Assembly: GCA_029379215.1 (NCBI GenBank)
Contig: JAQYWO010000026.1
Span: 1 to 50,903 of the forward strand
Length of the DNA stretch: 50,903 nucleotides
DNA from: Rhizonema sp. PD37
GTDB taxonomy: Bacteria > Cyanobacteriota > Cyanobacteriia > Cyanobacteriales > Nostocaceae
Reading direction: 5' to 3'
In this document: positions 44,133 through 50,903 of the stretch, in pieces
Numbering within the stretch: the stretch's first letter is position 1
Layout: each line of letters begins with the position of its first letter
The notes under the pieces: model-generated
Database searches by the model: none
The model's input: only the letters and a program-made list of their open reading frames with translations
What the model was told of the DNA's origin: nothing
Made by a program: the position numbers and the translations under genes

Positions 44133-46493
44133 ATGTTACGTTTAACTTTACGACGGGCGATGGCTGGGCTTGCTGCAGGCATCGCCGTCTCTCTTGTCAT
44201 CAGCTTATTGACAGTTACTAGCCCTGCCCTAGCAGATACAGCAAAAGTATTGCCTATTCCCCAACCATCCTTTCGGGGTAAAATCGGCATCACTTACCAA
44301 GAGTCAACACCAGATTTTCCCGCCCCAATTGCCACTCCAAAAAAAGCTCCGAATGTGCTGCTAGTGCTACTGGATGATGTGGGCTTTGGGCAAGCGAGTA
44401 CCTTTGGTGGCCCTGTAGAAACCCCAAATTTAACTAGCTTAGCTGAAAAAGGATTGCGTTATAATCAATTCCATACCACAGCCCTTTGTTCACCTACACG
44501 AGCAGCTTTGTTGACTGGACGCAATCATCATTCAGTGAGTACAGGAGTAGTTGAGGAATTAGCAACAGGTTTTCCCGGTTACACAACTATCTTACCTAAG
44601 AGTGCTGCTACTGTCGCAGAAGTATTGCGGCAAAATGGTTATAACACTGCCGCTTTTGGTAAATGGCACAACACACCAGATTATGAAACTAGCGTGGCTG
44701 GTCCTTTTGATCGTTGGCCAACATGGCTAGGATTTGAGTATTTTTACGGTTTTTTAGGTGGTGATACTAATCAATGGAGTCCAGCTTTAGTAGAAAATAC
44801 TCAGCGGGTTGCACCACCAATTAATCACCCTGATTACCATTTGACCCCAGATTTAGTAGATCATGCGATCGCCTGGATTCGTTCTCAACAGTCTATAGCC
44901 CCTGACAAGCCAACATTTACCTATTTGGCTACCGGTGCTACCCATGCACCCCACCATGCCCCCAAAGCTTGGATTGACAAGTATAAAAGCAAATTTGACC
45001 AAGGCTGGGATAAATTACGAGAACAAACCTTTGCTCGTCAAAAACAACTGGGTGTAATTCCCGCTGATGCCCAGCTTACATCCCGTCCCAAAGAACTGCC
45101 AGCTTGGGATTCCTTGTCCAAAGATGACCAAAGAATCTATGCCCATGAAATGGAAGTATTTGCGGGATTCTTAGGACATACCGACTATGAAGTAGGAAGA
45201 TTGATTAATGCGATTGACCAAATTGGTGAATTGGACAACACCCTTATATTCTACATCGTTGGCGATAATGGTGCTAGTGCAGAAGGCGGTTTAGCAGGTA
45301 GCATCAATGAATTAAAAGTTTTCAATAAAGTACCCGAAAGCCGAGAACAACTGCTGGCTTCCTTGAATGACTTAGGCAGTCCCAAAACCTTTAATCATTA
45401 TCATGCAGCCTGGGCATGGGCAGGTACTACCCCTTTTCAATGGACAAAACAAATCGCCTCTCACTTTGGTGGTACTCGTAATCCCTTGATCATTACTTGG
45501 GGTAATCGAATTAAAGATCGTGGAGGAATACGGAATCAATTCCATCATGTAATTGATATTACTCCCACTATTTTAGAGGCTATAGGAATTACTGTACCTA
45601 CTGAAGTAAACGGGGTAAAGCAACAGAAACTTGAAGGTACTAGCTTACTCTACACCTTTGATAATTCTGATGCGCCTTCCCATCATAAAACCCAGTATTT
45701 TGAAATGTTCGGCAACCGTGCTATTTATGATGAGGGATGGGTAGCCGCCGCTCGTCATCCTCGATTACCTTGGCAGGGTACAATCAGTACTGACTTCCAA
45801 CAAGATCCTTGGGAACTATACAATATTGAGGAAGATTTCAGCGAAGCCAACAACCTAGCGGCTGAAAATCCAAAGAAACTGGAAAAACTGCAAGAATTGT
45901 TTTTATCACAAGCACGTCAATATCAAGTTTTACCATTAGATGATCGCGTCTCTGAACGGTTTGATGTCAGTAGTCGCCCCTCTCCAGCCGCAGGACGCAC
46001 AACTTTTACTTACTATCCTGGTGTCGCATCTATCCCAGAAGGTAGCGCACCAAGTCTGAAAAATAGATCCTTCAGCATCACAGCTGATGTAGAGATTCCA
46101 GAAAGTGGGGCAGAGGGTATACTCTTAACCCAAGGGGGACGTTTTGCTGGTTGGGGCTTCTTCCTTGAAAATAGCAAACCAACATATATCTATAACTTTG
46201 TTAATGCAAAACGTTACATAATTCAATCTCCTCAAAAATTACACCCTGGTAAATCAATAATCAAATTTGATTTTGATTACGAAGGTGGTATTGGTGCAGG
46301 AGGAACTGGGAAGTTATTCATCAACGATCAACAGGTAGCTTCAGGTCGAATTGAAAAAACTGTACCCTATCGCTTGGCTTTAGATGAAACCTTCGATGTT
46401 GGTCGAGATACAGGTACTCCTGTGGTTGAAACTTATCAAGTACCGTTTGCATTCACAGGTAATTTACAGAGAGTCACCCTAAGTTTGAATTAA
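44133..46493 (+). CDS. Secreted arylsulfatase (formylglycine sulfatase)
   Basis: A large sulfatase of 786 residues with a signal peptide (residues 1-34, ending PALA). The metal-binding DD (81-82) lies in [15 protein letters not shown], and the active-site CSPTR is at 119-123 ([17 protein letters not shown]), whose Cys is converted to formylglycine. [10 protein letters not shown] and [14 protein letters not shown] carry further active-site residues. It belongs to the long AtsA-type group with a C-terminal beta-rich domain (~620-786). It hydrolyses sulfate esters in the periplasm or outside and supplies sulfate. No formylglycine-generating enzyme is in the window. It lies between the TauD-like dioxygenase and a BASS transporter. 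Confidence 0.95.
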   Translation: MLRLTLRRAMAGLAAGIAVSLVISLLTVTSPALADTAKVLPIPQPSFRGKIGITYQESTPDFPAPIATPKKAPNVLLVLLDDVGFGQASTFGGPVETPNLTSLAEKGLRYNQFHTTALCSPTRAALLTGRNHHSVSTGVVEELATGFPGYTTILPKSAATVAEVLRQNGYNTAAFGKWHNTPDYETSVAGPFDRWPTWLGFEYFYGFLGGDTNQWSPALVENTQRVAPPINHPDYHLTPDLVDHAIAWIRSQQSIAPDKPTFTYLATGATHAPHHAPKAWIDKYKSKFDQGWDKLREQTFARQKQLGVIPADAQLTSRPKELPAWDSLSKDDQRIYAHEMEVFAGFLGHTDYEVGRLINAIDQIGELDNTLIFYIVGDNGASAEGGLAGSINELKVFNKVPESREQLLASLNDLGSPKTFNHYHAAWAWAGTTPFQWTKQIASHFGGTRNPLIITWGNRIKDRGGIRNQFHHVIDITPTILEAIGITVPTEVNGVKQQKLEGTSLLYTFDNSDAPSHHKTQYFEMFGNRAIYDEGWVAAARHPRLPWQGTISTDFQQDPWELYNIEEDFSEANNLAAENPKKLEKLQELFLSQARQYQVLPLDDRVSERFDVSSRPSPAAGRTTFTYYPGVASIPEGSAPSLKNRSFSITADVEIPESGAEGILLTQGGRFAGWGFFLENSKPTYIYNFVNAKRYIIQSPQKLHPGKSIIKFDFDYEGGIGAGGTGKLFINDQQVASGRIEKTVPYRLALDETFDVGRDTGTPVVETYQVPFAFTGNLQRVTLSLN

Positions 46494-46494
46494 A

Positions 46495-46540
46495 AAATCT
46501 AGAGGCAATTCATGAATTATCTCTAGATTTCGCATTTTTT
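46495..46540 (+). terminator. Terminator after the arylsulfatase
   Basis: AAATCTAGAG (46,495-46,504) pairs with CTCTAGATTT (46,521-46,530), followed by CGCATTTTTT. It starts right after the sulfatase stop. Read-through to the transporter gene 50 bp later may be partial. Confidence 0.65.
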
Positions 46541-46590
46541 CAGAATCAACAAAATTATGATTTGCAACGGCAGCGCAAAATCAAAAAAAT

Positions 46591-47466
46591 ATGAATGAAA
46601 TTACCCCAATACTTGACAAATTAGCATTCCTGGCGTTTGTCGTTGCTACTATGTTTGGGACAGGTTTAAAGTTAACTATACAACAGATTTGGGAACCTCT
46701 TTGTAATATCCGTCTGGTTACTTCTTCGCTACTGACGAATTTTGTCTTAGTGCCACTCTTTGTGTATTTGCTGCTAAAACTAATACCTCTCACCGAACCT
46801 GTGAAAGATGGTTTTATCATTATGGCATTGGCATCTGGTCCTCCAGCTTTACCCAAACTTGCCCAAATAGTTAAGGGAAATTTAGCTTTTTCTACAGGAC
46901 TAATGATGTTGTTAATGTTCGGTACAATCTTTTATATGCCGATCGCACTACCATTAGTTTTACAAGGTGTACAAGTAAACTCTTGGGATATTGCCAAACC
47001 ATTAATATTTATGATGTTAACACCCTTGGGAATTGGGTTATTAATTAAGGCAAAATATGAGACAATAGCTTTCACTCTTCAACCAATCACTTTCAAAATA
47101 TCTAACTTTGGATTACTTTTAGGTTTAGTAGTCAGGCTGATAGTACACTTTAGCGAGATTATTACTTTATTGAAAACTGGTGTAATCCTTGTTTGTGCTA
47201 TCTTTATTGTGTTCTCCTTTAGTGTCGGTTATCTTTTAGGCGGTCCTGGTGTTGATACTCAACGAGTTCTAGGAGTAGGAACTGCTCAACGCAATTTTGC
47301 TGCTGCACTGTTAATTGGTACAAGTAATTTTGATGATCCAAATGTGGTGAGTATCATTATGGTAACGAGTTTATTAATGATGGTAATAGTCATTATTTTA
47401 GGACAAAAGTTACCAGAATTAGACCAAGTACAGAGTACAGAGGTAGAACAGGTAGAAGTTTTGTGA
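46591..47466 (+). CDS. BASS-family (bile acid:Na+ symporter-like) transporter
   Basis: The 291-residue protein has about nine hydrophobic segments (LAFLAFVVATMFGTGLKLTI, LLTNFVLVPLFVYLLLKLIP, IIMALASGPPALPKLAQIV). GTAQRNFAAALLIG matches the conserved BASS signature. The family moves organic anions with Na+. In cyanobacteria related proteins carry 2-oxoacids or arsenite-like anions. Its position after the sulfatase suggests uptake of an organic acid product or of a sulfated substrate, but there is no direct evidence. Confidence 0.87.
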   Translation: MNEITPILDKLAFLAFVVATMFGTGLKLTIQQIWEPLCNIRLVTSSLLTNFVLVPLFVYLLLKLIPLTEPVKDGFIIMALASGPPALPKLAQIVKGNLAFSTGLMMLLMFGTIFYMPIALPLVLQGVQVNSWDIAKPLIFMMLTPLGIGLLIKAKYETIAFTLQPITFKISNFGLLLGLVVRLIVHFSEIITLLKTGVILVCAIFIVFSFSVGYLLGGPGVDTQRVLGVGTAQRNFAAALLIGTSNFDDPNVVSIIMVTSLLMMVIVIILGQKLPELDQVQSTEVEQVEVL

Positions 47467-47508
47467 AGAAAATCAAAAAAAGTATGAATTGAGTGTAAAA
47501 CTCAACTC

Positions 47509-48396
47509 TCAACCTAACATATACTCGTCTGGCATTGATCGCCGTCTGAACGGGAGTAGAGTTCCTCCTTTGACATGCCTTTCCAGCCAATCTTCTAAGT
47601 CTGCTAACATTTCCTGACAATCGAGATCCCGATGAAGGGCATGACGGCTGTGGGGATATTCATGATGCTCTTTGTCGGGAAAGTCAATCTTTTGAAAGAA
47701 GACACGACTACCTTCAGGGAGAGCTACTTGATCGGCTCCACCATGAAGAATCAAGATGGGTACAAGTAAATCATTTGCATGGGATTGAATCCAAGCGATC
47801 GCCCCTAAAAACTCTGTCGCCAAACGTGCGCTGCCCCGAGAATGCATGAGTCGATCTTGAGCGATCGCCAGCACGTTCTGATCGCGTGAAGCTTTAGCGC
47901 CAGCAAAACCAGTATTGAGTGCGAAGCGTGGCATCACCTGTGAGAGTGTGCGCCCTAAGGTCAATTTGACGGGTGAAATACCAACCCGTCCCAAGGGTGG
48001 AGCCATCGTAATCACACCCTGAACTGCGGTGGGAAAGCGGAGAACATAGTCTAAAACGATCGCCCCACCCAAACTGTGACCTAAAAGAAAGCGTGGGCAT
48101 CCTGGCTGTTGTACCTCAATCAATTTGAGGAAGACTTTTAGATCTTCTCGAAACTCAGACCAAGTCCTGATATGTCCTCGCTGACCTTGTGAGCGTCCAT
48201 GCCCACGCAAATCCAATCCATAGACAGCATATCCAGTTTTGACGAGGTGCTCAATTACGTTGCTAAACAAACCACTATGACTTCCTAACCCATGTATAAT
48301 CAGTACGACTGCAGATGGATTACCAAGTGGATGCCAGCTTTGATAATAGAGGTTTAGTCCTCCAACTCCTTTAAGGCTTCCTTCGCAATGTTTCAT
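47509..48396 (-). CDS. Alpha/beta hydrolase (monoacylglycerol lipase-like)
   Basis: This 295-residue serine hydrolase of the lysophospholipase/PldB group has HGLGSHSGLFSNVIEHL (the HGxG oxyanion region), YGLDLRGHGRSQGQRGH and the nucleophile elbow GHSLGG with Ser108. The Asp is in LILHGGADQVALPEGS and the His in HEYPHSRHALHRDLD. RGHGRSQGxRGH is typical of cyanobacterial and plant monoacylglycerol lipases. No signal peptide is present. It converges with the BASS gene and has no functional link to it. Confidence 0.92.
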   Translation of the reverse strand: MKHCEGSLKGVGGLNLYYQSWHPLGNPSAVVLIIHGLGSHSGLFSNVIEHLVKTGYAVYGLDLRGHGRSQGQRGHIRTWSEFREDLKVFLKLIEVQQPGCPRFLLGHSLGGAIVLDYVLRFPTAVQGVITMAPPLGRVGISPVKLTLGRTLSQVMPRFALNTGFAGAKASRDQNVLAIAQDRLMHSRGSARLATEFLGAIAWIQSHANDLLVPILILHGGADQVALPEGSRVFFQKIDFPDKEHHEYPHSRHALHRDLDCQEMLADLEDWLERHVKGGTLLPFRRRSMPDEYMLG

Positions 48397-48849
48397 TGTT
48401 AAGATCTCTGTTTACACTTATCGCTTTTGGCTCCGTTGAATTACGGTTACTTCAATATTATCGGTAACGTAGATTACTACTTTTGAGTCATATATGCAAT
48501 ACTATAAAATAAAATCTACTGTTTGTCAATCGGGCTTTAGTACTTCACGGCTCTACTAAAGAATTTTTTTTACTGGTGCAAGTGAAACCCGCTATCGCTT
48601 ACCAATCCAAGGAGAAATTTCAGTTTATTGATTTACAGCAATTTTCACTCTCTATGAACCACACTATTGGTAAGGGCTTTCCGGCCCTGACGCTCGTCCC
48701 GAGTGAGAAGACTCGCTCTAAGCGTTGCTATGCCTTTGGCTTTACGCTGCGAAGATCGCCCCTACGACTGTGGTCTAATTACCCGAAAATTGCTGTAAGT
48801 AACAAACCTAAATGGTATACGGACCTAGTTTCCACAACCCTTATCCCCG
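48397..48849. other. Intergenic region with repeat mosaic
   Basis: No intact gene. A GC-rich repeat block lies at about 48,670-48,770 (GGCCCTGACGCTCGTCCCGA, CTTTGGCTTTACGCTGCGAA), of the same style as the 21-kb and 25-kb clusters. It sits before the remains of a dienelactone hydrolase gene. Confidence 0.5.
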
Positions 48850-49183
48850 CCCTAAGAGAAATTAAAGCGACAGCTTCCTTCTATGGTGGCGGGATTAACA
48901 ACTCTATTCCAGGGGGCGGTGCGCCTACCATTACTCAGACCCTAGAATATCAAGGGTACTCTTTACGCCTTCTTTGGCACTCAAGACGCAGGAATTCCCC
49001 AAGAACAAACACAGCAAGTTGAAGCAGAGTTAGAGAAATACCAGATTTCTCACAAAGTCTTTTGCTATCCTGCTGAACATGGTTTTGTCTGCAACCATCG
49101 TGGTATTTACAATCTTTGAAGCTGCTACCAATGCTTGGCTGAAAGTTAAGGAACTGTTTCAAAAGCAACTTCAGACAGTTTGA
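48850..49183 (+). pseudogene. Dienelactone hydrolase family pseudogene
   Basis: C-terminal half of a DLH/carboxymethylenebutenolidase-type alpha/beta hydrolase. The first frame has IKATASFYGGGINNSIPGGG and APTITQTLEYQG. After one extra base near 48,957 it continues as TLYAFFGTQDAGIPQEQTQQ and KVFCYPAEHGFVCNHRGIYN. After another frame change near 49,118 it ends FEAATNAWLKVKELFQK and a TGA at 49,181. The catalytic Asp and His regions are recognisable, but the Cys nucleophile part is gone. Repeat DNA replaces the 5' half. Confidence 0.8.
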
Positions 49184-49260
49184 ATTTAGGAAGAAAAGAA
49201 TTGTCTGTAGACTTATGTACTATCGCTTGCTTTTTCCTGCTGTCTGTGCAAATATAGTAA

Positions 49261-49548
49261 ATAGGTAAAATACTGTTTTTCGATAGAGTTTTAGTAAATT
49301 GTAAAATTCTGTCTCCAGAAATTGTCTACGCTCATCACGAAGCGATCGCCGAATCCTTTAAACGCGATTTAGTTTCGCTGTATATCTGGCAATACCACTA
49401 CAGAAATTCTGGTAACAGTCAGGGAATGCCGCGAATTGTAGAAAAAGTTTTACCAGCCAAAGGTGATAGTCCGTATATGTACAGAATACTTGCTTTTGGC
49501 TTAGAAGAAATAGCTTTCTCTCCAGACTTAAGGAGTAAAAATGTTTGA
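49261..49548 (+). pseudogene. 3' fragment of an unidentified gene
   Basis: An open frame of 95 codons without a start codon reads SPEIVYAHHEAIAESFKRDL, VSLYIWQYHYRNSG and LPAKGDSPYMYRILAFGLEE before a stop at 49,548. It looks like genuine protein but I do not recognise the family. The stop overlaps the start of the hydroxylase-type gene (ATG at 49,541) by 8 bp, as in a coupled operon. So a complete upstream partner gene may once have existed. Confidence 0.4.
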
Positions 49549-50050
49549 GGCTATAGTTGCGGCTTGGCTATTACTGTTTTTTGGCGACTTTCTTTCTACC
49601 TTCTGCTACCACGTACCCGAACATGCTTTTGGTAACCTGCACCTCAAAACACACCACTCTGCAAAGAAAGAATTTCGTCACTACGCTATCCTGAAGTTCA
49701 ATTACCTGGTTCTTTTAGATGGTTTTTTGGGTGCTGTACCTTATCTACTAGTAGCATTAGTTTTATGGACTGTTTCTCCCGTCGGCATAGTCTTTGGAAT
49801 ACTTTTTGGTCAGTTTCATGTGTGGTGGAGACACACCAGCGTTATCGGTTGGCAAACTCCGAAGTTCGTGAATTTTTTGTGTCAGATTATATTCATCACA
49901 ACTCCTGAGCAACACTGGCTTCACCATCAAAAAACTAACGCAGGCTTTGGCGATATTTTTACATTCTTTGACCAACCTGCTAAAGTTTGGTTGTGCTGGC
50001 TACGCTTTCTCCGACTGCATCTGCGTTCCTCACTGATTCAGCCTGAGTAG
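49541..50050 (+). CDS. Fatty acid hydroxylase/sterol desaturase superfamily membrane protein
   Basis: This 169-residue membrane protein has histidine clusters that ligate a di-iron centre: HVPEH (24-28), HLKTHH (34-39), HVWWRHTSVIG (~93-103) and EQHWLHHQ (~123-130). It has about four hydrophobic segments. This is the pattern of the fatty-acid hydroxylase superfamily, which acts on lipids, sterols or carotenoids in membranes. AAGGAG lies 5 nt before the ATG. It is shorter than most members (about 200-300). It overlaps the end of an unidentified gene fragment. The substrate is unknown. Confidence 0.87.
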   Translation: MFEAIVAAWLLLFFGDFLSTFCYHVPEHAFGNLHLKTHHSAKKEFRHYAILKFNYLVLLDGFLGAVPYLLVALVLWTVSPVGIVFGILFGQFHVWWRHTSVIGWQTPKFVNFLCQIIFITTPEQHWLHHQKTNAGFGDIFTFFDQPAKVWLCWLRFLRLHLRSSLIQPE

Positions 50051-50065
50051 TAGTAATTCTATTGA

Positions 50066-50335
50066 CACTCTCCGTGGGCACATGCTCATGTCTGTGACAT
50101 AATAGTTGGTCCCACACAAGCAATACTTTTTGGATTAGTTCTGGACGAAGGTTATCGTCACGGTGGGATTGGACGTCTTTTGATGCACCACCTAGAGCAG
50201 TGGGCTTTTCTTCTTAGTTGTCAAGGAGTTACTATCCGCTCTAATTTGAAACGCAAAGAGGCTCACTGTTTCTATGAGAAAATTGATTACATCAATATAA
50301 AACAGTCTTTAACGTTTCATAAAGTGTTGACTTAG
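50066..50335 (+). pseudogene. GNAT acetyltransferase, 5'-truncated
   Basis: After a stop codon the frame runs AHVCDIIVGPTQAILFGLVL and then DEGYRHGGIGRLLMHHLEQW. That is a GNAT motif A with the RxGGIGR acetyl-CoA loop, then IRSNLKRKEAHCFYEKIDY (motif B). No start codon or N-terminal strands remain. It ends 9 bp before the ArgJ fragment. Confidence 0.7.
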
Positions 50336-50344
50336 GAAAGGGAT

Positions 50345-50848
50345 ATGCAATTAACAACATCTTTACCTCAAGGATTTAGTACATTTATTACCAACTTAGG
50401 AATACGAGATAAAAGTGAGGATTTTTTATTCGTTAAATCTGATGTCGCCAGTGTTGCTGATGGTGTCTTTACTCAAAGTGTTTTTTCTGGACCTAGTGTA
50501 ACGATTAGCCGTCAGAATTTAAAGGACTCAAAAGCACAGGGGATTATTGTTATATCAAAGAATGCAAACGTAGCTAATGGTTCCGTTGGTATAGCCGATG
50601 CAGAAGAGATTATTCGACTTATTTCTACTGAAACTGGAATTTCAGCCAATGATATTTTGATAGCTTCTACAGGCGTTATCGGCAGACGTTATCCAATGGA
50701 AAAAATCCGATCAGGTTTATCAGGGATAGGTGAAAAATTGACTGCTGCCGATTTTCACTTAGCGTCCCGTGCTATTATGACCACTGATAATGTACCTAAG
50801 CTATCAACGCGGCAAGTTGGAAATGCGAAGCTGGTAGGAATTGCATAA
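50345..50848 (+). pseudogene. ArgJ-like N-terminal fragment (glutamate/ornithine N-acetyltransferase)
   Basis: The 167-residue frame has ArgJ features: VADGVFTQSVFSGPSVTISR, AQGIIVISKNANVANG, NDILIASTGVIGRRYPMEKI and AIMTTDNVPKLSTRQV, ending VGNAKLVGIA and a TAA. ArgJ normally continues with KGVGMIEPNMAT, where the Thr is the self-cleavage point and nucleophile. Everything from there on is missing, so the protein cannot work as an acetyltransferase by the known mechanism. AAAGGG precedes the ATG. The downstream bases are unrelated. It is called a truncated relic, although the N-terminal domain could fold alone. Confidence 0.75.
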
Positions 50849-50903
50849 CTCAGATCTTGCACCTACCGAATAAACCCGTAAAAAACAAATAAAGAGTACA
50901 AAA

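Noticed and set aside
1..50903. tRNA, rRNA or riboswitch genes
   Set aside because: I looked for T-loop signatures (GGTTCGANTCC) and for conserved riboswitch cores by eye and saw none that I could support; weak structures could be missed without a covariance search.

Overview
The window comes from a filamentous, probably heterocyst-forming cyanobacterium (Nostoc, Tolypothrix, Scytonema or Calothrix type). The evidence is the many HIP1 octamers (GCGATCGC), typical Nostocales intergenic repeats, and cyanobacterial families: a ChlH paralogue, TxlA/HCF164 thioredoxin, an SLH-OprB 'iron uptake porin' and the NIL-domain ferredoxin. Much of the sequence is accessory. It holds many gene fragments, repeat clusters and IS630-type relics, and long intergenic stretches. 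No rRNA, tRNA or CRISPR array was recognised.

1-5.4 kb: the 3'-truncated start of a nitrate/sulfonate-type ABC permease, a coiled-coil protein, two decayed genes (queA-like and Uma2) that each carry a TGA where family logic suggests CGA, an SDR, an NTF2-like secreted protein, and murG. 5.4-15 kb: a DUF1016 fragment, a solitary C5-cytosine methyltransferase with a long C-terminal extension, a small membrane protein, txlA, a miniature TA-flanked element, the NIL ferredoxin, a CHAD protein, a large SGNH hydrolase, and an ArsR-AHSA1 pair with a candidate operator. 15-24.7 kb: a second magnesium-chelatase H subunit with an in-frame repeat insertion, an alpha-oxoamine synthase, IS630 relics, a porin and a small secreted protein.

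26-47.5 kb is an organosulfur-type island. It holds an NtaA/DszA-like flavin monooxygenase with an amidohydrolase and an ABC exporter. A minus-strand unit encodes a sulfonate-binding lipoprotein, a TauD-like dioxygenase and a methyltransferase. An AprAB-like flavoprotein and ferredoxin pair is followed by a second sulfonate-type binding protein. A second TauD enzyme, a formylglycine sulfatase and a BASS-family transporter complete the set. A TetR-SDR pair sits inside it. The likely theme is scavenging sulfur from sulfonates and sulfate esters: uptake by ABC systems, C-S or ester cleavage by TauD, LLM and sulfatase enzymes, and electron transfer by the flavoprotein/ferredoxin pair. The substrates are unknown. 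Similar TTTACCGTA-containing sequence lies upstream of several of these genes.

The island is interrupted at 40,064-41,699 by an IS630-like element with 59-bp terminal inverted repeats (one mismatch) and TA duplications. It carries extra non-transposase DNA with 35-bp-spaced repeats. 47.5-50.9 kb: an alpha/beta hydrolase, a dienelactone-hydrolase pseudogene, an unidentified 3' gene fragment, a fatty-acid-hydroxylase-type membrane protein, a GNAT fragment and an N-terminal ArgJ fragment.
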